Shown here: piece by piece, positions 11,920 through 23,538 of the stretch
Layout: every line of letters begins with the position of its first letter
Position numbering within the stretch: the first letter of the stretch is position 1
Source: Pagrus major
Lineage: Eukaryota > Chordata > Actinopteri > Spariformes > Sparidae
Assembly: GCF_040436345.1 (NCBI RefSeq)
Contig: NC_133223.1
Location: 13,645,613-13,709,612 of the forward strand
Reading direction: 5' to 3'
DNA: 64,000 bases
Position numbers and translations under genes: made by a program
The notes under the pieces: generated by a model
Database searches by the model: none
Seen by the model: only the letters and a program-made list of their open reading frames with translations
Told to the model about the DNA's origin: nothing

Positions 11920-14473
11920 TCAGATGTCCTTGCCGCACTCCGGGCACAGGATGTCATCACGTTCAGTCAGGAAGCCACGACCGACCAGGGACACGGAGCA
12001 CTTCTTACAGTTGAAGCAGTCGTTGTGCCACTGGCGCTCCTCAAAGGAAATGTACTTGCTTCCTCCAAGGCCTAGAAAGAGAAGAAGTACGATTCAAAAT
12101 AACTATAAACAATCCTGTCGACTCATAGGAAGAATGATAATTTGATTAGTTATGATTACCACTGATGGGGGTGGTGCAGGAAGCACACTTCTTGGCATAA
12201 AGGTTGCAGAAGCAGTTGAGACAATAGGCAAAGTCATCTCTAGAGGTAAACCTCTGGCCAGTCAGCTGCTGCTTGCAGCTGGTGCACAGGAAGCAGTCCT
12301 TGTGCCAGGGCTGGTCATGATAGGTCACCCCGCCTGTGGTGATGGGCTGATAGCAGGGAGCAAGACAGCAATGACATACTGTCACACATCTTTCTTGCAC
12401 ATACAGGAGGTGTAATCATGCTTCTCTGAGTTAAGATGGAGAAAAATACAGTTATACTTTAAAAACCAGCTACTTTTGAGAGTCGTGTCTTACCTTCTTG
12501 CAGTGCACACACTGCATGGCAAACTGCTTCTCATAGCAGGGCACACAGAAGTTGTGGTTGTCCTTAGGGATGAAGCTCTTGGTGCCAATAGGCTGCTGGC
12601 ATCTCTGGCAGGTGAAACAGGTCTCATGCCAGCTGTTCCCCTTGTGCTCCATCTTCCTGGAGCCTTCAGAGAAACATAAAGGAAGGGAGTGAATGGAGAA
12701 AAAAAGAAGTGGTGAAATATTCACGTCAAGAACTTTTGGTCCAATTTATGGAAAAACTTGAGTTTAACTTCATTGTTCCTTAATAACAGCTACAGAAATA
12801 TAAGGCATTTCCTGGATGTTAGGAATGTTAGGCGTGTGGCTCTGTGCTTCTCTGTGCACTGATGTTCTATTTTCAAAATACACATGAGCAAAGAATACAT
12901 ACCCAGTACCTTCTGTTATACCCCCAGGTGAGCTGCATTATTCTAATTACAGTATGAGGAGTTTAAAATGTCAAACCTAACCTAAAAGAATAGATCTTGC
13001 TCTTCATCTCCCCTTGATATTTGCTGTTACTGGTGGTAAGGCTGTTCCATATTTAGAGGTCATGTATCTTGTGCTTTTTCCACCTGAACAATATTGTTTT
13101 AAAGAAATCACCATTAAAGGAAACTCATTATTTAGTGCGCTGTAAGGACAATCAGGAGATTGCATATTTACATGATGCTATAGGAGCAGATACAACATGA
13201 CAGCTCCCTAACAGTGAAGCTAAAACAATCACCATTGCTCCCCTGGTTGCTGGCTGCAGGACAGGTCATAAACACCGCCTCTCACTTATAAGTAGATGGG
13301 CCAAATTGAAAAATCAACATGCATGTCAAATAAATTTGAGTTAACTTTTCTGATGAGTTTTGTTTTAATGAGTTATTTGATGCTATCTGATCACCACTGG
13401 TTTACTGTGCATACAATATATGATATATTTGCCAGCATCTAAATGTAACATAGTTTGTGTGTTTGACTCTCACGTACTGAAATATCTTGGTTGGTGAAGC
13501 GTGGACATTTTCGTGAACAGTTGTATTAATATACATGATAATAACAGTCTAGTTCAGGGTGACAAGGACAAGGTTGAGCAGCAAGTGAGCACTTTTAAGT
13601 GTTATCGACTTTAATGTCCAACATATATGATTTAGAGGGATCATAATGAAATATAATATTCATGACAATGTTTTCATTATTGTATTATCAACTGTAAGTA
13701 AGAATGAATGTTATTCGTAACTTCAGAATGAGCCATGTTTCTACAGCAGCCCAGAGTCAACAAACCAGACACTAGCTCCGGAGAGAGCTAGTTTTAGCAG
13801 CTATTGCTAGATGCCACTTAATCCTACACACTGGACCTTTAACTTAGACATGTTGCCCTCTACCTACCTGGCATGATGGTTTTCTTGCAGTCATGGCACT
13901 TGGAGGAGTACTCATTGGAGTAGCACTCAGTGCAGAGCAGCTGTTCATCCTTGGTGGAGAAGGGCTTGTCCACCAGTGAGCGCTTGCACTGGAAGCACTT
14001 GAAACAGTCCTCGTGCCAGTGACGGTCCTTGTAGGACAGATCCTTGAGAAGAAGAACAGCAGATTGAAAGCGATACACCGCAAATACTACAAGGCTTACC
14101 TAAGTATTGGCTTACATTTTAGTGAAAAATATCTAATTACACTTGATGTAAGACAGAATCACCAAGAAAGTAGAAAGATAGTGAGTGGGACTTGTTTTTG
14201 GACAATTTTCACTTGTTGTTGGCAGATTTTTACTTTATTATCAGCAAGAAGCAATTTTCTTTTTAAAAATGAAGCATGTCATGGATCATTTGTACATTTG
14301 TTTGTGACATCACTTACCCTGGAGTTGCAGCCAATGGGCTTCTTGCACTCCTCACAGGTGTTGGAGTACAGGCTCTCGTAGCATTTCACACAGTAGGGAT
14401 TCTCCTCTCTCAGGACATACTTCTTCCCAAACAGGGACTCCTTGCAGTAGTGGCAGTCGTAGCGCTCGGTCAT
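11920..14473 (-). CDS. fhl2: Four-and-a-half LIM domains protein 2, complete coding part, five exons
   Basis: Minus-strand exons 14473-14318, 14042-13868, 12663-12494, 12346-12160 and 12071-11920 join in phases 0, 1, 0 and 1 to give 279 residues, the same length as mammalian FHL2. The start MTERYDCHYC has an in-frame TGA five codons upstream. The protein is an N-terminal half LIM (about 7-31) plus four LIM domains (about 40-92, 101-153, 162-212, 221-275), each with paired zinc-binding Cys/His, for example WHEDCFKC...CTECY in LIM1. It ends CPECGKDI. Segments such as QQPIGTKSFIPKD and PITTGGVTY are FHL2-like rather than FHL1/FHL3. The family acts as a LIM-only adaptor in muscle and other cells, binding integrins, titin, beta-catenin and nuclear factors. 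No residue expected to bind zinc is obviously lost. Confidence 0.95.
12664..13867 (-). other. fhl2 intron between LIM1 and LIM2 exons
   Basis: The intron is 1.2 kb and AT-rich. Bases about 13735-13846 are a dispersed-repeat fragment whose last 36 bases match 1001-1037. No exon-like segment is seen. Confidence 0.5.
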
Positions 14474-14495
14474 CTTGACCCGGAGTCACTCAGCT

Positions 14496-17240
14496 GAGAG
14501 AGCGAAGAGGACAAAGAGACACAGAAAGAAAGAGGAGGTGAGGTAGAATTTCACATGAATAACAGCATTCACTGGATGATGAAAGACTATTTTCCATATT
14601 CTATCGCCTGAATGACATTAGGTTTGTTAGACAGTTAGGTCTCTTTGCTGCAGCGTGTAGAAATTTCCTAGAGATTGTAAATTCCCAGAAATGAATGTCT
14701 TCGAGGACACGCTTATTATCAAGACTCTTCACATTACAGCCTTTTTCCATGTTGCATTTCTCCGCCTTCATCTCTTGGCAGTCCTTCATTTTGTTCTCGG
14801 CGTCAGGAGGAGAAGGTGACAGATGAGGAGGTTATAAATAACCCCTATCAGTCCTGCTTAGAGACAGTCAACTTTTGCCCCGGTGCATTCCAACGCTCGT
14901 CATGCACACTGTACAACGACCCATCCATCACCTCACGTCCAGCTGTCAGCACCAGAGCACAGTATCCCTTGTCATCCTGTGTGTGTGTGTGTGTGTGTGT
15001 GTGGGTGTGTGTGTAAATGAGCGAGTGTGTGTCTCAGTGTGTAAGTGGGTTTGAATGGCACTTGTAATAATGGCTGCTCACAATCTGCAGCTGTTTGTGG
15101 TGCGTCTGTTAAGCCCTCTGGTTATCCCACCTGTGCTTAAATACTCTTACTCTCTGTTGACGGAGGATAGTGTAGGCTGTATATTTAAGTGTATGTGTGT
15201 GTCTTTGTTAGCCTTATAGAGAAGATAAGATGGTCACTCACACACACTCACATACTCTTTTATTCTTCTTACTACATGTCCCTTTATTCCTCAGCAAAGC
15301 TTTAACCATATTAAATACATTTCCCCTATAAATTCCCTTCTGGCACTGCTTAAGTCTTTTCTGCATTTCTTAATTTCTTGCCTTCCTGTTTTTAGTTTAT
15401 CCTTAATAATTCCTGTTATTTTGCTGTTTTATCAGACTGTCAGAACTTTATCTATTTATGATCACTATGTAAGCCCACCTCAGTGTTCAAACATAATCTC
15501 TGTGAGTGATTTGTGATGTTCCCCACACTCAAAAGGTTATCATCTTTTATTTGGCTGAATGAAACTGAGACGTTTAATCTGCCTGTCCTTTCTGCTCTGA
15601 GTTATTGTCAGCCCCCTCCCACATTCCCTCATTGTCTGTCTCCCGCCATGACTCACCTAGCTTATGTAAGGATTTATCTGACTCCTAAAAATAAAAAAAG
15701 GATAATCTGAACTGCCACAAATAAAACCTTGAGCTATCCAGACATGTCAGGCAGCTGTTTCCCAGCTTCTGGGGGTCCCTTTGATGCGGCCCCATCTGGG
15801 AGTCTCACGGTGCAAATCGCTTGATGCCAAACTGAGCTACAGCCCGGTCTATCCCGAGAAAGTTCCAGTAGGTGTCACCCAGACCATCAGCTATCTGGAT
15901 TAAAAGTGGAGCCAGATTCTTACTTGATTTTTGGGCTGATGGCGATGCCACATTTTTTGCAATAATCCCTCAAATGTGGTTATCAAACACTTGTGACCAA
16001 GACATTTAACAGAGGTATTTTACAGTTTAACAAAAGACTTTATTGTCTAAAATGACAGCAATGCACTAAAACAGTAAACTTCACAAGGAATTTAATAATT
16101 ATAAATCATCCCAAGCTTATTTTTTTCATTATTATCTGAATAAAAGTTTTAATATCAGCATATCAAGCAACATATATGCTGAAACTGATTTATCTGTGAC
16201 ATGTAACATTTGGGGGTTTATTTGCTTAAATTTGCAGTTATTTCACTATTTTTTGCAAGTAAGTCTAGTTTTTAGTCAGGCTGAACACCTAACATCTGTA
16301 ACTCTTTAACGGCACTTCCAGAAAGGTGCATAAGACTGTCTTTAAAAATGTTATCCAACCATCTAAACTGCAACTGCAACCGCAAGCCATAAACAACTAC
16401 TGTCTGACAGTGAGACCTCTACACAGCTTTTTTACATCCGTTTTCTACTCTTCCAAATCAACTGTTTTCTGGAAATTCTTGGTCAATTCAATAAGTAAAA
16501 CACACGCAATAGCCTTGTAAGTGGATAATGGACTTAAATGTTGAATCAAATTAAGCTCTCAGTTGAGAATGCTCCTGTCAGATCCCATCCAAACTCAAAC
16601 TAAATGCAAAATTAAACGTTTTCAGTAACCCCTTTCACCAACTGTTGAATCACAAGCTACTGTACATACAGTAGATAATACTGATCTACTATTGAGAGAT
16701 CTAGCAGGGACTTTTCTGCACTTTGAAAGTGTGACTACAAGATTTATACTAAACCATACTATACTGTGAAGTGGGTCAAATGCTGTAAAACCACAAAAAA
16801 AAGCAAAAGAACAGACCACTTTGCCAACACTAAAGTCACTACTGTGTAATAAAAAGCGAGGAGCAGACATCTCTATCAACACACACAGTTTTTTCTGGAG
16901 TGTGAGATGAGAAGTGGGGGGAAAAGAAGGGTGGAAATGAGCTCTGAGCTGACAGCTTTTTGGACGAAAATAGAAAATAAAAGGATTTAATGAAAGAAGG
17001 AAGTCAGGCACCGTGTCTGAGACAGAAAGTGCTGAGCGAGAAGGAGGTGGTTAAGTAGTGAAGGTACTGTGCAGGTGGAAAGAGGGAGAACATGAGCAGA
17101 CGGGTGGGGAGGCAGGCGCACAGTGAGCAGCTGTGCCCCGGAGGATGGAAGACACGGTGGATAAAGACCAGTGAAATGGGTGGAAAGATGGACGAGGGAA
17201 TGGATGGAGAGTGGAGCAGCTGAACAGAGTCGGGTCTTAC
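14496..17240 (-). other. fhl2 first intron (5' UTR intron)
   Basis: The intron runs from the donor at 17240/17239 to an acceptor just upstream of the start codon. Two AG acceptors are possible, giving an exon beginning at 14493 or 14488. It contains a TG microsatellite at 14979-15014. The segment at about 15730-15920 is less AT-rich and could be a regulatory element; I cannot test its conservation. No coding exon is seen. Confidence 0.5.
14979..15014. repeat. (TG)n microsatellite
   Basis: About 17 TG units interrupted once by TGGG, inside the fhl2 first intron. Confidence 0.9.
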
Positions 17241-17398
17241 CTTCCTATCTGAGGAGTGTGTGCCTGTGCGGAGTCTGGGGCAGACTGAGAGAGGAGGCTG
17301 CGGGAGAGCTGAAGTTACTCCTGATTGCATTACTCCACCCATCAGGGGCTAATTGAAAGCAGGGGAGGGGCAACTGCAGGGGGGTAGCCAGCAAGGGG
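17241..17398 (-). other. Predicted non-coding first exon of fhl2
   Basis: On the minus strand, AGATAGGAAG is followed by GTAAGACC, a near-ideal 5' splice site with exon end 17241. Upstream the DNA is GC-richer than its surroundings. A TATTTATAG element at 17431-17423 could place transcription start near 17398, giving an exon of about 155 nt. Two in-frame ATGs (17342 and 17330) open a short upstream reading frame. The exon is inferred from the splice signal and position only; the exact start is a guess. Confidence 0.5.
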
Positions 17399-17422
17399 GC
17401 AGGGAATCTTTTTTGAGATGAT

Positions 17423-17432
17423 CTATAAATAC
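17423..17432 (-). promoter_or_regulatory. TATA-like/MEF2-like element, candidate fhl2 core promoter
   Basis: The plus strand reads CTATAAATAC; the minus strand reads GTATTTATAG. It is one base off the MEF2 consensus and is a TATA-like box for minus-strand transcription. It lies about 180 bases upstream of the predicted first-exon donor. Its orientation as a TATA box is better for the plus strand, so the role is uncertain. Confidence 0.35.
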
Positions 17433-17504
17433 AGCGGCGCTTCACAGAGATAACCCCAAGGCCCCCTTTCACTTGCTCATCCAGTCACCAGCAAGACCGT
17501 GTGG

Positions 17505-17514
17505 CCATTTAAGG
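17505..17514. promoter_or_regulatory. CArG box (SRF site) upstream of fhl2
   Basis: CCATTTAAGG is a perfect match to CC(A/T)6GG, about 75-85 bases upstream of the TATA-like element. FHL2 is a known SRF target in mammals, which supports the call, though one 10-base match can arise by chance. Confidence 0.5.
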
Positions 17515-19000
17515 TCACTCAGTTGTTCACTCTCTCACTTACATTTTACTTCATCCTTCCAATATTTTTGTTTCTCCCCACAACAGCCTGATCATATCAT
17601 CCCTCCCTATCTCACTTCCTGGAGGAAAGAAGGTCATTCTTCTCATTTACTGTTTTCATTTAATCAGAGATATCTGCGGTTATCATTATCATAATATTAC
17701 ACACAAACCAGTGGTGGAAAGCACATTTAATCAAGTGTACAATTTAGAGGTACTTGTACTTTTTACTCCACTACATTTATTTGACAACTTTAGTGAATAC
17801 TGTTTGCAGATTTGGTTTAATAAAAGAAAATATAATCAACAAATGAATTATCATTATAATGTGTATGTGATAGTTATTTCTACACATATATACTGTTCAT
17901 AAACACATTTGTGCCAGGGGTGAATGTAAACAACAGCAACATGGTGATGATAATGTGGTTGTCATCCTCACATTAAAAGTTTGACATCTGGGAAACACCA
18001 TCCATCACCTTTGACTGCGTGTGAGCACCAAGCATTGATGTAAGTCTAAAACAGTCCACCTTGTTCCACTGAACACTGAACACTGAACATGGTCCGTCCG
18101 TCTCTGATTTCCAGTTGTTTGGCCACCTTTACCAGCTTTGTCATTAAAGATATACCTAACATTCTGCATTAAAATGTCAGAAAACAACTATATACATCTA
18201 TATTTTGTTGAGTTGTGTACTTTCTCTTTCCAACAATGTTCAAACCCAGGAAAATCTGTAATTTTGTCTAGCTAACATGGTATGTTTCATTTGGTCACCT
18301 GTCACTATAACTTTTGGGTGAGCGTTGCAAAGTAAGGAAGGAAGTCGAGGAATGTGACTAAACATAACATGAATTAACGTATATTTAATTATAATCCTGT
18401 TATATAATACTACTTACTTATTCAAAATTCTGCACAATGAGAAGTTTTATTGTTAAGTATATTGTAAAACTTAAATGCATGACATTAACTTGTAACAGAG
18501 TTCTTGCTACTTTCACTTAAATACAATAGTACTTCCTCCATCTCTGACACACACGCACACACACACACATACACAATGCACACTGTTACCAAATGCCAGA
18601 ATCTTCCTATAGACTGATGCATGATGGAAAGGATGCCAAGGGTCAAATGTCAAAAATTGTTGTCCTGTGAGATTTTGTCCCTATATATGTCTCATCTGTC
18701 TCTACCTCCCTGTATTTTACTCACAAGGGAATACGCATTCAAGCCCAGACCTCCAACGTGTCGGGTACAGTGTCCAGGCCCCGTAATGACAGACACCTAC
18801 ATCGTTTCTAAGAAAATTCTGGCACTATTTTCTGCAGCCCCACACTCTCTTGTTCACACACCACCCTCGTCCATCAACCCCGCGCTCTTCCTAATTCTCT
18901 CTCTCTCTCTCTCTCTCTGTCTGTCTGAAGCAGGTTTTCCTGACCCGGTGCTCCCTGGACACTCTCCAGTTAGAAAATGCGTCACTAGATTCAAGGGCTC
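17515..19000. other. fhl2 upstream region with dispersed-repeat ends and simple repeats
   Basis: Bases about 17705-17800 and 18450-18550 resemble opposite ends of the same dispersed fish repeat seen at 6213-6330 and 6862-6990. The stretch also holds CA-rich sequence (about 18548-18576) and a CT microsatellite (18895-18926). No gene is seen; the open frames are low-complexity. Confidence 0.45.
18895..18926. repeat. (CT)n microsatellite
   Basis: A CT run grading into TGTC units, plus-strand reading. Confidence 0.85.
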
Positions 19001-19009
19001 TATTTATAG
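19000..19009. promoter_or_regulatory. MEF2 consensus site
   Basis: CTATTTATAG matches the MEF2 consensus YTAWWWWTAR exactly. It lies about 1.6 kb upstream of the predicted fhl2 first exon. As a muscle-factor site near a muscle gene it is suggestive only. Confidence 0.3.
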
Positions 19010-19625
19010 ACAGCCATAAAGAGAAGGGTGCATCACAGAGTGTTGTGTTTGTGCTGTGTTTCCATGTGCATGCATATATATTCGTGTTTGTATGAGTTGT
19101 ATCATGTATAAAAAGAGATCTTTTCAGGCATGCTAGTGGCATAGTTACAGGTCAGTCTGCTACTTTGGACCTGTAACTCGATCCTCGATTGATATGGTGT
19201 ATCATTCATTCATGAACTCTTGGTTCGCAACTTTATCGAGTGAACAGTACTAACTCTGTTATTATTGCTTAGCAGCGGCAGCTGGTGAAAATTTTTTTTC
19301 AAAAGTAATTTGAAAGATGAGCTATAACCAGTAGGATGCGCCAAAGCACCCGACTGGTGCATCACACCAGTCTATTTAAATAAATTAAAATTAAAATACT
19401 CTGCTTGGAACAGTATTATTTGTCTGATATGGTTTTTCCACAAAAAAAGGTATAATTACCACATTAAAATGACCCCACAAGTTTTGCAAACATTCCCAGA
19501 GCCCTGCTTATCAAACCTAACACTCTTCATTTACTATCACAAATGAGCAGCAAAAAATGACATTCAAGAACCTGGAAACAGCAAATGTTTGATATTTTAG
19601 CTCGAAAAATGACTAAAATGACTTA

Positions 19626-20170
19626 AAACAAGTCAGCACTCCTGATTTCTTCAAAGATGTGCTCTCTCAAAACTGGGGGTTCATTCTGTACTGTCTTAGG
19701 TGTTCCTTTAAACACAGACGCACTCTGCAGATGTTCTTGTACTGCTGCATCTATTGATGCAGCCCAGATTTTCTGAGCGTACACTTTCATCATGGCAACG
19801 CAGGGCTAGCTCAAACGCACCTCAGAACTTTACACAGTCTATTATTTTAAACAAGATGTGCCTGTTCCTGTCAACCTCCTCGTTGTGTCTTCGGATCCCT
19901 ATCCTGTAGCCTTCATCAAGCTGAGAAGCGAAATTTACTCTACCAAACATGCCAAGACCCAAAGCATTTTCCATGTGGCTCTTAACTTGTTCATGTCTCT
20001 TCACTTTTTCTGCAAAGTGTTTTAAATTGGTCATACCTGAGTGGATCCATGCCGGTTCGGTTCCTGCTGTTTGAAAAAGGAGGCCGGGAAAGCAAAATAA
20101 GATGCCGACCTCACTGCATGCAGAACGCCACGACTTCTTAGCAAACCGGCTTCATGAAAAAGACAGGGTG
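19626..20170 (-). pseudogene. Broken hAT-type transposase (TTF zinc finger / DUF4371 family)
   Basis: The minus strand reads, in pieces, AKKSWRSACSEVGILFCFPG, then a stretch ending HEQVKSHMENALGLGMFGRV and RRHNEEVDRNRHILFKIIDC. After a stop codon (where family members usually have Cys) the reading continues with GAFELALR.HDES and, in another frame, EHLQSASVFKGTPKTVQNE and REHIFEEIRSADLF. These are hallmarks of ZMYM-like hAT transposases: LFCFPCLLF, HNEEV..NR.IL, and the RGHDE region. I see at least two frame changes, one internal stop and a deletion near 19670. It is a dead fragment of a larger element; no terminal repeats or target duplication could be placed. Confidence 0.8.
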
Positions 20171-20301
20171 TACTGTCTTCCTCTGCCTTGTGCTTGTTGT
20201 TTTATAACAATGTCGGCTGGTCGGGTCTGAGCTCTTTCACTCAAAGCTTTTCCTGCAGTGTTCTCCTCTCAAACAGTGTTGTTTTCAGCGACTTAACTGA
20301 A

Positions 20302-20348
20302 CTTTCTTTCTTCTTTCTTTCTTTGTTTCTTTGTTTCTTTCTTTCTAT
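20302..20348. repeat. (TTTC)n simple repeat
   Basis: A pyrimidine-rich tract of TTTC/TTTG units directly beside the hAT relic. Confidence 0.85.
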
Positions 20349-20349
20349 C

Positions 20350-22024
20350 TATTCTCCACAACTCACTTGATCATTGAAGGCTCCTCCAACTCTCTGCGGA
20401 CTTCTACGTCACCTTCTCCTACGTTGATTCCTATTCGCGCTGTTTATCACGGCCTTGGGGTGGTGAAAGTCAGCGCCCAACAGGCTCATTTTTAATCTAA
20501 TCCTTTGTTGCAGATTATACATGTCACATATTAACTATATAATATTTTGGTTGCTGTTTTTAAAATATAAAGTCTTATTCAGTGAAGGTCGATATGATTC
20601 TTCTTCATGTGGAAGTATCGCCAATAATCGTTTCCTCACTGACCTCACCAGTGACCTCTTCAGATTCTAAAAATGTGCTAAGGCACATGTCAGCATGCTA
20701 ACATGCTTAACTATGATGGTGAACATGGCATACATGCTAAACATCAGCATGTTAGTGTTGCACATGTTTGTAGGCTATGTTAATGTTAGCATTAGCTCAT
20801 AGCACTGCAGTGTAGCCTCAGAGAACCCCTAGCATGGCTGTAGATTCTTAACCTTGTTAAATTAGCCATGGTATGGAGATATAAGTAAAAGTTGTGCTTT
20901 TCTTTTAATACTAAAACAATGTTTTCTTTACTGCTCTTAGATGTAATGTTCTCCAAATATCAGCTGACAAATTAGATTAGCACCAGGGACTTTTTATTCC
21001 CTGTTTAGAGGCAATCCTGTAATGATTGCCACCCTAACCATGTTTTAAGAGACAACTTGGACAAGGGCGAAGCTGTGTTGTTCTGTAGTAGGCATAATTG
21101 AAGTCAGATGTCAGTTTGTCAGACAGAAGAGGATGTTGTATAAGTTCCCAGGACAATACTGGAAACAGTTTTAATTTGATTACTCTGCCTAACAGACATG
21201 TGGCATCTTTTATGATTTACTAATAATAAAAAAAAATAAAAGGATTTCTCTGATAAAACTTGAGCAAAGATCCATGTAGAAACCACATATGTTCAACATG
21301 TTTCTCTAATAATACTTAACTATTTGATTCAGGAAATCATGTTTATTCACTTAACCTGAAACATGTGGTCTAATGAATGCCTCAAGGCCAAATCTTTTTT
21401 ATGCCCAGAACTACCCTCTCATGCCCTCAGTCCTTGCCTCACAGCCCCAAGCCTTTACATTTTGCCTGAGTCCAGCAGGCACACAGATGTCCCTCCCCCG
21501 CTCTGTGCTCTGGATCGAGGCCTCCACCTCAGCTGCTAAGGCCAGGGGATAAATGTGCAGCTGTCTGGGCATTGCAAGGCTATCGTGATGTTAAAGCCTG
21601 GTGCTTACTTCTGCTGGAAATACAGCCATGTGGAAAGGTCAAGCCAGGCAGACCCCATCATCACCAGTGGACCGTTAATCATTAATGCCACAGCAACCAA
21701 TTGGACTGGAATTTCTCTGGGTCATCCAGGATCCAATATGATCCTCTGGAAGAACTTCACTGCACTGCAAGCAGTCAAACAGGTTGAAATGGATCCCAGC
21801 AACTGACTCACAGGAACGTGCAGCGTCATAATGAAGGTCCCAAATGGCCAATTAGAAGTGATGAAGAAGGACAGAATCATTTTGGGCTCCCAGTGTGGGG
21901 ATAGGGTATACTTGTAGCTTAGCAAGTGTACAGCAGGAATTAGTTCAGGACTACAAGCCTTGATTTGACGCTGAAGACTCACAAGACTGGATTACCTACA
22001 CTGAAATAAATAGTTTAATACAGT
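20350..22024. other. Intergenic; one dispersed-repeat fragment
   Basis: Bases about 20670-20850 are full of GCTAACATG/CATGTTAG phrases in both orientations, as in a common fish interspersed repeat. The rest shows no gene or named element. The overlapping frames near 21555-21982 resemble no known protein. Confidence 0.4.
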
Positions 22025-22153
22025 ATTTTAGAAAATACTCTTATTTGCTTTCTCGTTAAGAGGTAGATATCCCCTTTATAGTATTCATGACCATTCATTG
22101 TAAGGCTAAAGCAAACAGCCAGTTAGCTTAGCATAGCACAAATACTGGGAACT

Positions 22154-22184
<31 letters not shown>

Positions 22185-22690
22185 CCTGGCTCTGCTGTAA
22201 GAAAATCCACCTACAAGCACCTGTAAAACTCCCTAAATATTATTTTATAGCTTTTCTTTAATCCATAAAAAATACAAAGTGTAAAAATGTCAAGCTGCAC
22301 TTTTTAGGGGCCAAAGAGACTTCAGGTAGTCACCCCTCCCTCCTGCACATAAGCCCTTATAAAACTGTAATGCTTCATTTTTACACTTTGGTTTTTGTAC
22401 AGATTGAAAAAGCTAATTGCAAAAATGACAAGTTACAGTTTTGAGGAGGTTATAAAACTTCAGTCACTGCTCCCAACCAAGAAATAGTCCTGCACATAAG
22501 CACTAGTAAAACTGTAATGTGTTAACTATAGTGAGCTTTAGAGATGCTGGAAGGTGGATTTTGTTACCAGCTCGCTTGGTTGTTTTGGGACTTTATGCTA
22601 AGCTAAGCTAACTAGATGCCAGCTGTAGCTTTATACTTAATGCACAGATATTTTCATCTAACTCTGTGAAGTGAATAAGCATATTTGCCA
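22025..22690. mobile_element. MITE-like repeat with inverted AGTTAGCTTAGC ends
   Basis: AGTTAGCTTAGC near 22120 recurs inverted at about 22601-22614 (GCTAAGCTAAGCTAACT). Surrounding phrases such as agcctggctctgctgtaa match a family also present at about 45160-45610. The centre carries a 28-G run. No coding content; ends approximate. Confidence 0.55.
22154..22181 (+). repeat. 28-base poly(G) run
   Basis: An uninterrupted run of 28 G on the plus strand, inside the 22025-22690 repeat. It could form G-quadruplexes and is error-prone in sequencing, so the length may not be exact. Confidence 0.85.
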
Positions 22691-23538
22691 AATTGCTAAA
22701 CTATTGCTCAACATCAGTGTTGAAAAAAATGTATAAAGCACACGTACTGTATATGCACATTAGAAAAGTTGGAAGGGAAGTCATGTCCTTATTTTACATC
22801 ATGTGATTCAGTTAGTGCTCTCTTACTTCTTGTAATAATGTTCATTCTGGACTGGACTTAACATGCGGCTATAACAGGGTCAATGCTTTTTTTCTTTGCT
22901 TGAGTGATCCAATTCTGCTGTCAATGGGGCAGTCTTCTCACTGACTCGGACCTAACAAACTGCTTGATTAAATAAGATCTGAGGAAAACATTGTTGCTTG
23001 TAAATGTCCTGAGATTGGGGTGATAGCATGGCTGCAAAAAGTCTTAAAGGTGCCAGTTACAGCCTTACAGTCCCTCCATCTAACCACGGGATTTGCTTTG
23101 TGGTTATGTAATATAAGAATTAAGCCCCAAGCTGAAAAAGTAAAACAATTTAAAAGTTAAAACTAGCCCCACTTAATTTTAAATTGCTGTTTCAACTTGC
23201 TCCAACAATTTAATTCAAATAATTCACTGAGGGATATTTTGATGACAGCATGTGATTCTTTCTTCCAGCAACTGAAACTTGTGGACAATCGAAGAAAAGT
23301 AGGCAGAATTAGTCTTTATAAAATATTTTTTCCTCATGTACTGTATTGTGGGGCTTTACTGTATCACTGCAGAAGTAAGTAAAATGATGCTTTGGCTGTA
23401 AGTCCAAGGTATATCTTTAGACTGTCAAAGATTCACTGCTATTTATACATTTATCCCACATAGATGGACTGTATATCCTAGTCCAATCATTCATTGTGAA
23501 ACCAGACAAACATGAGTTGGATTGCTTTTCATGATATG

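Noticed and set aside
12146-12415. Plus-strand proteins over the fhl2 exons
   Set aside because: They are antisense shadows of LIM-coding exons, whose Cys/His pattern on the minus strand is unambiguous.
17004-17342. 112-codon minus-strand protein beginning MGGVMQS
   Set aside because: It reads through a near-ideal splice donor at 17240 into intron; only its first 34 codons lie in the predicted fhl2 leader exon.
20690-20780. A CRISPR-like or satellite array of ATGCTAACATG units
   Set aside because: Units are irregular and of both orientations, with no constant spacers; this is a common fish interspersed repeat.
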